From Rotaria socialis (Eukaryota; Rotifera; Eurotatoria; Philodinida; Philodinidae), in contig CAJNYU010003187.1 in the NCBI GenBank assembly GCA_905331475.1, positions 269,899 to 333,898 of the forward strand: DNA of 64,000 nucleotides. The letters are read 5' to 3'. Made by a program: the position numbers and the translations under genes. The notes under the pieces are model-generated. The model searched no databases, was not told the origin of the DNA, and saw only the letters and a program-made list of their open reading frames with translations. Positions within the stretch are counted from its first letter, which is position 1, and each line of letters begins with the position of its first letter. Of this stretch, positions 10,842 to 21,819 are shown in pieces.

Positions 10842-12553
10842 ATGAATCGAGTAAGTATATGTGATACGGATAATAGATACAGGAGAAGAGTTCTAAATTA
10901 GAAGATTGTATTCTGAAGAAAAGAAGAAAATATGTCTAAAAGAAATACTTGATACTTTTCTTTAGTCTCATAGTCACCTTGGTGCATATTATAGTCGTAA
11001 TTTATCTTTACATAAACCTGGCACCATACCCAAGTCATGCCGAAATATTTCACCGATCACATCAAGTTATCATAAATATGAATTAAAACAAAAAAAATGG
11101 CCAAAACAAACGGTCGAAGCATGGTTTCAAAATCATTCATCTCATGGTAGTTCTGCACTTCTTTTATCTCTGATTTCATGTCTAAGATGAAATGTTCTTT
11201 AACAACCGTTTAGATCGTCGAGCTGTTTATAGTTTTCTCAATACACTTTATGATAGTGATGACGATCGCTCTCAAGTAGATAAGCGATCACCTATTGAAC
11301 GACGTCGAAGATCACCTAGTCCAAGACCTCCTAGCCGTGTTAATACGGCCCTCGCCAATTCACCAAGCCATCCATTGCAAAGACGAATGTCAAATAATGA
11401 CAGAAATGAAAGCAGAACATCGAAACGTGATCTTGGAGAGATTCTTGAAACATTAGAATGGTAATTGCAATGATGTTTTTGCATATAAATTCAAAATTTC
11501 TCCTTTTTATATAACTAACATGAATATTTGTTTTCATGAAGCCATTCAAAATGCATACACTTTCGAAACACATGAAATCGGTCGGATGAGTAGAAAGAAA
11601 AAGCACAGATTTTATTGACTTTGAAACGAATCCATGATTGAAATAAAGCATATCATCATTGGAAGTGACCTTGCTAGAGAAATCTTGAATAGAGTAGAAA
11701 AACAACTTATTTCATTGCAATAAAATAAAGTTAGAAGCATCGACTAGTGAGTTCAAATTTAAATCTATTTTGGAATGATAGTTTTAAACTGTATCGAAAA
11801 TATGATATATTTGTGTGCATCAAACTCTGATTTATATAATCAACAAAAGAATCGTTCTTGCATTGAACCGGAGAATATAAAATTTTGATTTTCTTCTTGT
11901 TTTTTGCTTTTTTTTGTATTTTCATTCACTGTTTGGTGGAGAAACAAATTTGATACGAGATCAAGTATGACAATTATATGTAATCTTTAGATTATTGACT
12001 TGTCAGTATACTCTTTTAAAAAGAAATGATCAATAGTACTTAATATACAAAACAGATAGTGATCTAATTAACCGTTGTTTTCTATGGTTTGTATGTTTAT
12101 TTAAATTAGCAAAAAGATTTATTCTCTCAATTATTCAGTTTATTATTGTTTTACTTCTAACCACTGTTAACATATTCTAGTTTACGTCATTCACCACCAT
12201 TGCAAGAAAAAGGCATTCAAACATCAACAACGCCATTGACAATTCCATTACCTCATGTAAATGGTATAAATAATGGACGCAAAACAGAGGAAAAATTAAG
12301 ACGTTCAGCAACAGCATTCGACAAGTATACGGAAACAGTTCAACCAGAAACGTTAACAGACAATACATCAAATGTAAATGTTGCTGAAAGTCCTAAAACA
12401 AGCGTCCGGTATTTATCTAATACATGGCGTGTAATAAATCCACGAGAAGATATGGAACAAAATGTTCGTCCTGAAAACAATAGATCATCTTTTTTTAATT
12501 TTACAAAAAAAGTTTATCCTGAATATTTTTTTATTCATCCCGATTGGTATTAA
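10842..12553 (+). CDS. Unidentified 269-aa basic protein, four exons
   Basis: Coding exons 10842-10850, 10966-11146, 11214-11460 and 12181-12553 join with matching phases (810 nt including stop). The first coding exon is only nine bases (M-N-R) before a GTAAGT donor. If the exon ending at 11460 is read through instead, translation stops immediately after a Trp codon, which supports the splice. The protein has an Arg/Ser/Pro-rich stretch (RRRRSPSPRPPSR, about residues 85-97), a conserved-looking hydrophilic middle, and ends PEYFFIHPDWY. No membrane span, signal peptide or catalytic motif is visible. The length and style recall small ciliary or sperm-tail proteins, but that is a guess and I do not recognise the family. 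A possible AATAAA lies at 12618. The gene is convergent with the GPCR ending at 12746. Confidence 0.75.
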
Positions 12554-12745
12554 TTTGGTAAAATATTTTAAACTTCACAAACATGACTATTTTTTTATTT
12601 CCTTCTTGTATTGAAAAATAAATAAATGAATAAATTTCAAACAAAAGAAGACAATCGTTTTTATCGTAGAATGAAAAAAAATTTTGATAAATTTAGAATA
12701 TGACAACCATATTATTTGAGAACAGTTCATTTTAATAAAGCATTG

Positions 12746-15700
12746 CTAAAGTACAGTTGAAAAATATTTATGTTTTACATGATTTTGTTTAAGCATTGGT
12801 GTCGTTCGTAAAGTCATCGGATAAACATTGAAGTTTGTTGGTTTCCCTTGTTGCTTATTATTTCGTGGAAGTGATAATATTTGATTATTTTGCTGCTGCT
12901 TTTTGCCATATTTTACATTATTTGATAAACATCTTGTCACTCTGTATTGTTGTTGTTTTTTTTCATTTCGTCTAACAACAATTCGTGGACGTAAACAATC
13001 GATAATTTGCAATAGTTCATGACGGGCTTGTTTATTCAGTGAAAAATAAAATATAAAACTAAAGCACATGGATATCATGGATAAAAGATATAATGAATAA
13101 TTAATAAATATAAATCGACGTAAATCGGCATGTAGATTGTATGTTAATGGTACGGTTGTTTGATTGAAATCAGATGATAACGTACGATTTGATAACATTT
13201 GATGTCGAGGTTTTGTAGTCAGTTGATATGCATGACGCCACGTATAAATATTATATGGAGCCCAACAGAGAACATAAAATGTAAATAATGATACAAGTAA
13301 AAATACTGTACGTTTGACATTAGCATTTGCGCGTGTATTGTTCGCGTAAAGTATAATTGGTGATGATGTTGGTGCAAAACTAGTTCGAGGCGTAGATGAA
13401 CGATGTAATGTTCCAAGATTCGCAGTAGCATTCAATCCAGCATGTTGATCAGTCGTGTTTGATGATGTCAGTGTGCCCATTGGATTAGCTACTCTAGCAA
13501 CATTAGACATAAGCATATGTCTATTTCTTGCCGTTGTATTTTCTACTTTTCTTTGTAAAATTTGTTCATTTTGTCCATGCCGTTTTTTTTGTACTGCCAG
13601 TTGCGTCGACAATGTATTATTACGTTTCATAGTCGACTGAAATGATGTCTTTGCTGTTGTTAAATAATATTGATTGTGTTTTGAACTTATAAAATAGATT
13701 AAATTGGCATGAAGAAAGAATGAAAATAATAATGGTAAGATATAAAAAAATATTAAAAAACTGATTAATATTTCATGTGTATATTGTACAATACAGATTT
13801 TCATTTTGAGTGACGTTCTAAAAACATGTGCATGTAGTAGATTACAAATAGCTATGGGTAAACTGCATAGTATAGGTAAAATTAATAATATAATTGAGCC
13901 TGTTTTCGTTGATATCCGACGACACCATTTGGACTGTGACGATTCATTGGATAAGGCATTTCCGTGAATGTAAACGAAACGATCAAATGCTCCTAATTTA
14001 AATTCAAAAACTTCATTTATTTTTCAAATGTTCACGTAATTTAAGATGCTTCAAAACAATTTAGCATTTCTGGGAGATAAGCTTTACTTATGCATCTTTT
14101 CAACTAGTAATCTATGTATTTAATTGTCAAAGACTGATTCACAAATCTAATCTTGTTTCAAATCAGATAATTATACGTTAACAAGTGCTCACATGTATCA
14201 ATTATTAGTATATTTCAAAGAAATCGATTCTCTAATAATTTAATTCGTATAAAAAAGATGAATTTTTTTCTTAGAAAAACTACATACGTATTCCCGTTCG
14301 ATTACTACGTTTAGTACTATTATTATTATTATTATGATTTTTCAATGAGCCAATGTGTACATGAATTCAACTTAGTTTTAGTATGTTTTTTAATTCTATG
14401 AATTATCTGTATTTTTATATAGATACAAATTATTGAATAAGATCTGCTCAACAACAATCAAACCTAGAAGCCAGGCGATTCAAGTAGATATCTATTTTTT
14501 AGATGTATCCTTTCAATTTAGTTTTTTTGCGCAGAAATTTGATTGAAAAATTTCAAATTATAAAATTTAAACAAATATAATTTTATATCCTAATTTAAGA
14601 ATGAATTAGTTTGTAAGTATTGATCTATTAAACATCTTCATAACCTAGTATTTACAACTATTTTTATTACTCTCATTGAAAAAGTTTACTCAGAATTTCT
14701 TCTCTATATCACAGATGTATTTTTATAGTTAATTGAAACTATCGAAAATAGAATTCTAATTTAATGATAACTTGTAGTTTTGAAAGTACATAAGTCAAAT
14801 TTTCTACGATACGTTCTATTACATTAGTTACAATTCTATTGAATAAGATTTAAAATTATTACTGAAAAATAGATTCTATCTAGATTTCTGTATTTTTATA
14901 TTCGATTGTTTAGAATAGAATATTATGATTTCATCCCTGAACGAGTAAAACAAATTCAGTTTTCACAGTCGAAAAAGGTTTTTCAATTTTGCTTGAGGAA
15001 ATTGAATAGCCCTTAACACTTGAAGTGTTCTATATATCTTACTCTCCAGTTTAGTGATGTGGCAAAAATCTGTTCGTTTGAAAGCTATTAGAGAAATTGT
15101 ATCCTAGTAATTTGTAAACTTCACTTCTTGAGTGCAAAGTATCTGGCTCAGGGATATTGTAATAATTATTTTCAATATCAAGACATTTCTTCTCAGCGAT
15201 TGTTGAGTTTTAATCATTCTTATTCATTATGACACCGGTGAAAAATCCTTACGCCAACATTTCTATTCATTTAGATACAGACTAAATAAGGATTATGTCC
15301 TGAAATAAAAATAGATCTTAAATAGAAAAATTTTTAACAGTAATTTAGATTTTGACATAAAATAAAATTGCTTATGACAAGTTTTTATTATCTGAAAGAA
15401 GCTCTTTCACATAAATGAAGACACAAGGAATTATTAGATAAAACAACTAGAAATAATAAAAGTTTCTGTTGGTAGATTAATTTGTGATTCGAAGAAAAAT
15501 ATACTAATATTTGGCGTAAGTAATTTTTTCAAAAACAAAATCTGAGACAAGATGAGAATAACTGTTCAGTTAATAGTACATTGTTGATGACTATTTCATG
15601 AATAATTTAATTCCATCAGGTAGATAAAAATATTCTACGGTTATCAAATCACGCTATACAATCATGCAAATATAATTTGTCTAGCAGCATCTTTCTCAAA

Positions 15701-18700
15701 TAGCTACGTTTCATACAATATTAAAATTGCTTTATTTTCGCACTTAACAAAACTTTCACAATGCACTCTTCGACTTCTTAGTCGTAGAGTATTACTCACG
15801 AGGGAGGATCACCAAGTGTTCAATCGCTTTTGCGTTGAAACTATTTGCATTATGCAGCTTCCGATGAGTTATGAATACGCTAAAAATATTTTGGACGGAT
15901 AACTTATTGTGACTAAACCAGACCATTTCTAAGGTATGAGCTTTTTTGAGCGCCTGAGGTCCCCCTTAGGGACATTAAAAAGATTGATGTTCGAATTTTG
16001 ACTTGAAAGTTTTCATAGAAAGACTCGCTAAGGAGAACAATTTCTTGTGAACGTTTCAGACGTTTCTACTATTCCTATCGTTAGACAGGGGTATTGTAAA
16101 ATTTTTATTGCACATCTTGCAAATGAGGTATCAGATTTAATGAAACAAATAAATTCAATGATCAAAAGCATTCCAGAAACACTACTCTCGTTGAGATGTA
16201 TTGCTACATAAAATCTCAAGTTAAAATTCGAAAATCAATTTTCGAATGTTCCTGAAGGGGGCTACAGCAATAATTAAAAAATACAATAAAAATGGCCTAT
16301 TTTCGTAACAATAAGATATCCGCTCAAAATATTTTTAATGTATTCATAACTCCTTGGGAGCTACATAATCTAAGTAGTTTCAACGCAAAAGCGGTCGAAC
16401 CAGTGGCGGAACCAGGGGGGCTCAGCCCCCGCTAGTGAGATTTTAGAAAATGCATTTTTTTATATAAATATGTAGCAATGTTTGCAATTTCATGTTTTAG
16501 CCAGTGTTGCCCGCTATGAAACTCAAAAACTCCCGCAAGAATCAAGAAAATCTTTCAAAATCTCCAAAAAATCCAGAAAATCTTCAAAAATTTCAGAAAA
16601 ACCTTCAAAAAACCAAAAATCTTCAAAAAAATTTCAAAATTCTCCAAAAATCTAAAGTAAGCTTTCAAAATTCGAAAAAAACCCAGAAAAATTGTCAAAA
16701 TTACCAAAAAAAAACCCAAAATGGCTTTCAAATTCTCAAACAATTCACGAAATTTTTCTTCGGGGGCTCAGCCCCCCCCCCAGCCCAAAATCCTGGCTCC
16801 ACCACTGGGTTGAACACTTGGTGGCCCTCCCTCGTCAGGATAATTTTTCTAATAGAGAAAAAAGATTTGATTCTACATAGCATAATCCTATAAAAAAAAA
16901 AACTGGAATCTTTTCATTGTTATTGCACATGCGGTTTCATACAGTTGTTGTTTTCATTAAGATCTGTAATAATTAGTAACAATATGAGGAATAGCTTGTC
17001 AAAACTATTGTCTTAGACGGACTCAACTTATTCGTTATAGTCTCGTACACTCACGAGAATTATATTTCAAAAAGTGCTGACGATGGCACATAAACAAGTA
17101 CCATAACAAAAATAGTTCCATTATTCTTTTCTATTCCTCTCTTCATATTACTCAGACATAATTGTAGTTAATTATTTGCCGTTTAAATCATGCTGGCAGA
17201 TGCATAAGCAGAATACAAAAATTTCATCTACTAATTCATATTAACTAAATATTATTCTCAAATAAAAAACTATACATAAAGACAAATTATTACAGTTTAT
17301 TGTATTTATTCTAACGAATTATTCATATAGTACATTGCCAGTTTCTACTCAATATCGACTCTATAAATATACAATGACTTTTCTCATTGATGCCAAAATA
17401 CAATTTGATTCGAATGAAATATTTCTAACACAAACAATGGTGTCGCAACCATCTACTATACATTTAATTAGTGCTCTTCGTGATACTGTGTATACAAGTA
17501 TTAATAGAACAATTTCAAATAATTCTTGGTATCATTCTTAATCAGCATTATTAGTGTATAGTAATCTTCATAATGTGAACCTTCCGCTTCCTCACTAATT
17601 ATACATTGTGAGATTTCATTTTTGTTTGTTTGTTTGATTGAATTATGATTTTGTTGTGATTATAATGGAAGAGACCATTAATCGAATATGCAGACGATTA
17701 GAATGTAAACTCAAGTATTGAAACGATCGACACAATGTAAATTGGGAGTTAGTGTTAAACACAAAGAATTCAGGTTAAATAAAAAAATAAAAAGAATAAC
17801 TAATAAACGAATAAAATGTGAATGAAAATAAGATTCATAACAAGATCTACGGATGAATTATACATAAGAGAGCTTTTTAAAATCGTGTTTCCCCATTTGA
17901 TTCACATGTTTTAATTAAAATTAATTCGAATACGCACGCAATTCCTATTTTAATTATTTTTGCTAATATTTATGTCTTTTTTATATAGGTAATATTTATA
18001 CATTGGCATTTCCATCAATTCTTATATTTGTCAACCTTTTTATATCCCTTTTTTCAATGCAAACTGTGCTCATCTTACGTATTCCCTGCTTAAACTTGTG
18101 TGTTCTTCGTTTTTTGTGCTCATGTCTCTGAGTTCCGTGCCTTTTCTTCTTGCTCTTTTCAATGGAATATCTATTGTAAGAGAAAAGATGTTTCTCTATG
18201 ATAAATTGATATTTCTGTATTGATGAAATCTTACAGTTATTAACAAAGCTTATGAAACATGCAATATGTTTTTAAACAAGAAAGAATGCTTTTTTAAATT
18301 GAATCAAACATGAATACATTCTTCGAACAAATAATATTACTCATTTTATAAATGATTCAGTGATTTGAAATAATCTCAGCTTACATTATGAACGGAGAAA
18401 TAGCGGAATTAGCGCCTGAATTCATATTCAAAACTTGAGCCACGAATAGAAAAGCAAAGAATGTTGTGATATTCAATTTTATAGGACAAGAGAGATTCTC
18501 AATTTTGAATGGTACTAATAATATATATAAACACTCAGAACTTGATTCGACGTAAAACTATCTTAATTCTAATTTTGTGGAAATGCAGGTGGAAATAAAT
18601 ATGTAATGAATGAGTATAACACTGCAATGAAGATCATACTTCAAATTTCTTTGAAATTTTTTTAATTTTATTACGAGCTTTCAACAATTTCTAATTGTCA

Positions 18701-20728
18701 TCGTCAGGAAATAGTAACACAATAAATGTGGAAAGTTCGGATTTCATCCGAGAGTTATGTGTATTGCAAAAAGTGGATGGGATATATGAGTCATTCTAGA
18801 ATGTCTGAACACCAAAATTATCATGAGAAACTAGGCAATTTGATTTCTGGATGCAGTTTTGTGCATTTTGAGACGTTTTTCAGGCGATGTTTCGTTAGAA
18901 AGCTACGATTTAGTTCAAAACTAATATCAGATTCAGAATCAGCGTTAACAACTGAGTCGATCTACATACGTTGTAAATAATTCTGAGAAAAATATATTTT
19001 TTGAAAATAGATCCCTGTACCCCTCTGTGACGGTACGGTCACTACTGATTTTATTAATATATTTATTCTTTTCTATATGAGTATAATTAATCGTTTCTTT
19101 TTCTTGTACGCGCCAATATATAAAAAATCAATGTATCATATACTTACTGTTTTTTCCTTCTAAACGAGTTACTATATATTCGTCTTTGTCAACAAAATAG
19201 TAGAAGAAGATTCTATTGCCTTTTTCTTCTTCTATTCTCAACTGTTCTTCAACATACTCAACGCTAATTCTTTGAACTATTGTTGAATAACTCTCGTTCG
19301 TTTCTCTATCTTGTCTTGTTCAATAAATCATTGGTATCCTTAGTCAAGTCATAATTCTTATCGTTTCTCCAATTGGCCATAAACAGTTATTGTGGCTCCT
19401 GGTATTTCTAATAGTTGCACATCAGTCGACATCACTGAGAGCGTAACACCCTCCTCAAGGATGGTCTGGTCAAAAATGACAATTTTTTCGATAACTCAAC
19501 CATTTCTTGAGGGATCCTTCTCATCTTCAAACTCGACCGAGATACTCATGAGATTGGACTGTGTGGAAAATTTCATCACGATCTGGCTCTCCTTTCGAAA
19601 GTTATCGTGCCTACGGCCGGCCGGCCGGACACTGACTGATTCTAGAGTATACTCACTTTTTGTGTTACTATTTCCTGACGATGCCAATTGGAAATTGTCG
19701 AAAACTCGAAATAAAATAAAAAAATTTTCAAAGAAATTTGAAGTATGATCTTCGTTGCAGTGTTGTACTCATTCATTACAATCTCAATTCTAGTTCATAC
19801 ATGAATAAAGAAGTTTTTTGGCGGATGCCTACAGTGACTTTGCTCTAAGTCATGAATAAGACATAAATGCATTTTATCTGTCATCAGAATATACATACCT
19901 AACTTTGATTAGACAAAAAAATAAGTAGAAAGTACCATGAACGTATGACATTTCTTGATAAAGAAATATAGAGGAATTTTATGTAAACTTTCACAATTTT
20001 CCTTTTCTAATATATTAGAAGATTTCTTTTGGTAAAAAAAAGAAAGTGACTAACATACCTAATAAATGATAGAAGATGATGCATGATGAAAATAATGATT
20101 CAAAAAATGTATGAAATCGACAAAGCCATGTATGCGAAAACGAGTATGAAAGAAATCGATAGATTTCTATTGGTGAATCGATTAAAACAAGACAAAGTTC
20201 ACCTAAATATAAATAAAAAATGGTAAACAAAAAGACAAAGAATAAACTGAAAGATTTCTCTATACTTAGTGCAAGACATAGAACAATTCGATCTGTTCTT
20301 GATAAACGTAAACGCTTTGAAAAAATGACTGTCGCCAAACATAAATTTCCAATAATAGAGACAAAAGAAACAAATGCAATGAAGAAAACGAATACAAGTA
20401 ATGAACGTGAACGTTCTCGTATACCATAATTTTGTTGAGTTTTTTTATTAGACACATCAAATTCATTTGTACTATTGATAAGACGACTTAATTCAAGAAC
20501 ACATTCCGGTATAGTCTTTGGTACACGTAATGTTAAATTTTGTTGTGCTAATAATTGTCGTATATATGGTGGTGTTAATTGTTCCTTATTGGAAAAAGCT
20601 GTTCGATTGAAAACAATTGATACAAGTTGTTCACATTGGGCAATTAATGTCGATGAGTAAGATGTAAATGGAAATGAGGAAATATTATTTGTTTTCGAAT
20701 GATTTTCTGCCAGCATGATGTCTTCCAT
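12746..20728 (-). CDS. Rhodopsin-like (class A) GPCR, 617 aa, with a 6-kb intron between TM3 and TM4
   Basis: Coding exons 20728-20266, 20202-20059 and 13992-12746 join with exactly matching phases (1854 nt). The first 108 residues form an extracellular N-terminus with several N-glycosylation sequons. TM1 follows (about 109-135, with GN), then TM2, and TM3 starting at WLC with the Cys expected to pair with ECL2. The TM3 end is rebuilt across the long intron as HLLGAFDRF, a DRY-box variant. TM4 and TM5 (FFYILPLLF) follow, then a long third intracellular loop, TM6 with CWAPYN, and TM7 with an atypical NPxxY region (CFSFIFYFSLN). The tail is basic and Gln/Asn-rich. Ligand unknown; probably peptide-type. 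The two halves are 6066 bp apart, so the join is an inference, but reading frame, topology and motif continuity all agree. The first ATG in frame is 20728. Confidence 0.85.
15798..16835. mobile_element. Foldback (long terminal inverted repeat) element inside the GPCR intron
   Basis: The left arm (about 15798-16021) and right arm (about 16203-16835) are inverted copies. Shared landmarks are ACGAGGGAGG, CACCAAGTGTTCAA, CGCTTTTGCGTTGAAACTA, GAGTTATGAATAC and TTCGAATTTT. The right arm is interrupted by the 407-bp hAT MITE at 16401-16807; without it the arms are about 225 bp each. The 180-bp centre has a short plus-strand open frame (about 16046-16210) of unknown meaning. No flanking duplication was seen. 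Confidence 0.7.
16401..16807. mobile_element. hAT-like MITE nested in the foldback element's right arm
   Basis: The ends CAGTGGCGGAACCAGG and its inverted partner (CCTGGCTCCACCACTG) are followed inward by GGGGCTCAGCCCCC on both sides. The flanks are GGTCGAAC (16393-16400) and GGTTGAAC (16808-16815), an 8-bp target duplication with one mismatch. The interior is a run of degenerate CTTCAAAAATCC-like repeats that creates Lys/Asn-rich and Phe/Leu-rich false ORFs on the two strands. Confidence 0.82.
17331..17541 (+). other. Possible isolated terminal coding exon, unidentified
   Basis: After an acceptor (TTCATATAG) an open frame of 70 codons with protein-like composition ends in TAA (..SALRDTVYTSINRTI..). 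It lies on the plus strand within the minus-strand GPCR intron. No upstream exons were found, so it may be a gene remnant or chance. Confidence 0.25.
18602..19780. mobile_element. Inverted-repeat element with about 125-bp arms inside the GPCR intron
   Basis: Left arm 18602-18726 (from TGTAATGAATGAGTA through CATCGTCAGGAAATAGTAACAC) and right arm 19656-19780 are inverted copies with few mismatches. The 930-bp interior has a GGCCGGCCGGCC patch near 19615 and scattered ORFs with no recognised domain. The target duplication is unclear. The best reading is a non-autonomous DNA transposon of undetermined superfamily. Confidence 0.7.
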
Positions 20729-21748
20729 TAACAATTATGTTCAGTTAGAATGAAAAGCAACAAAAGGAATGGAAAGGATTTACTTAAGAAATATCTAAAA
20801 GAGAAAAAGAAAATGACATGAAAGGAAAAAATGGCAAGTAACATTATGTGTTTTAATAAACTGCTATTTACGCACTTCTACCTTGGCGCTTATGGTTGAG
20901 GAGTTTCCTGGCAATAATGAAACGATAGTTCGGCGAGTACTCCTAAAGTAATCAGATATCAAACAAATATTCGTTATTTACCGGAGTTTTGTGTAATTGT
21001 TTTTTGCATCTTTACCCAGCAGCTAGTTATATGATTACCTTTAGCTTTTAGATATATTCTGAAAGTTAATTTATGTTGCTTGTATTTTCATATACGTATA
21101 TATATATATATATCTATTATTCATTGAATGTTATTTCATGTGAGAAATACAAAGAGTTGTAAAACAAACCATTTTTCGTATAGGCCTACACTTGAGAGAA
21201 GAAGTTAACAAACAAGGAGATTTTGCAGTTCTGCCTTTTGCTATCACTTGTATACTCATGCACTGTCCCTATTTTTTTCTAGTTTTGTTTAACAAATATT
21301 CAAAGAACTTGTTATAAGCTAAAAATAAATGAACCGCTTCTTGTCAGTATTGGCAGATGAGAATAAAGAAAAAAAATGAAACCATAAGTTTGTTAAATGT
21401 TATTGAGTCGATAAGTACTGCTTTTCAGAAAATGATAAATATTATGCATACAGACTTAAAATTAGCAAATTTTCATTTTTATTGACAAATTTTTCTAGAG
21501 ATGGAAAGGAATTTTTCAGTCGGATTTCTAGAAAATTAAGAAGAAATAAAACCATGGCATAATCAAGGAAGACTGGGCGGAATGTTGTTCTACAACCAGA
21601 ATGAAGAAAAAAAAATTAGTTACTATCAACGAGGCTATATCGCATGCATTACCCTTGTTATGTATTCTTTTCTCTCGGATTATTAAACTCAGTTATCAAC
21701 GAGACAGCAACGTGATGGTATGACAACAGAACGGAACAAAAGAATAGT
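20729..21748. other. Intergenic, GPCR upstream region
   Basis: AT-rich, with a (TA)n tract at about 21096-21112. It should contain the promoter of the minus-strand GPCR. No gene seen. Confidence 0.35.
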
Positions 21749-21819
21749 CTCCCTCCGATGGAGTCGAACCAACGTCTTCTGCTTTCCGGGCAGCTGTACT
21801 ACCAATATACTAGAAAGGA
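21749..21819 (-). tRNA. tRNA-like sequence, probably degenerate (anticodon position GGA)
   Basis: On the minus strand a cloverleaf can be drawn. The acceptor stem TCCTTTC pairs with GGAGGGA using G-U pairs. The D arm is GTAT-ATTGGTA-GTAC with a good A box. The anticodon stem GCTGC/GCAGA has one mismatch, and the T arm GTTGG-TTCGACT-CCATC, with one mismatch, has a good B box. The anticodon loop reads CCGGAAA, so position 33 is C instead of the nearly universal U, and there is no long variable arm as a serine tRNA would need. The body resembles tRNA-Gly(TCC). A pseudogene or tRNA-derived repeat is more likely than a working tRNA. Confidence 0.5.

Noticed and set aside
16504-16893. 129-codon Lys/Asn/Gln-rich ORF and its minus-strand Phe/Leu-rich shadow
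   Set aside because: Both are translations of the degenerate repeats inside the hAT MITE at 16401-16807.
19392-19748. 118-codon ORF
   Set aside because: It runs into the right arm of the inverted-repeat element and includes the GGCCGGCC patch; not protein-like.
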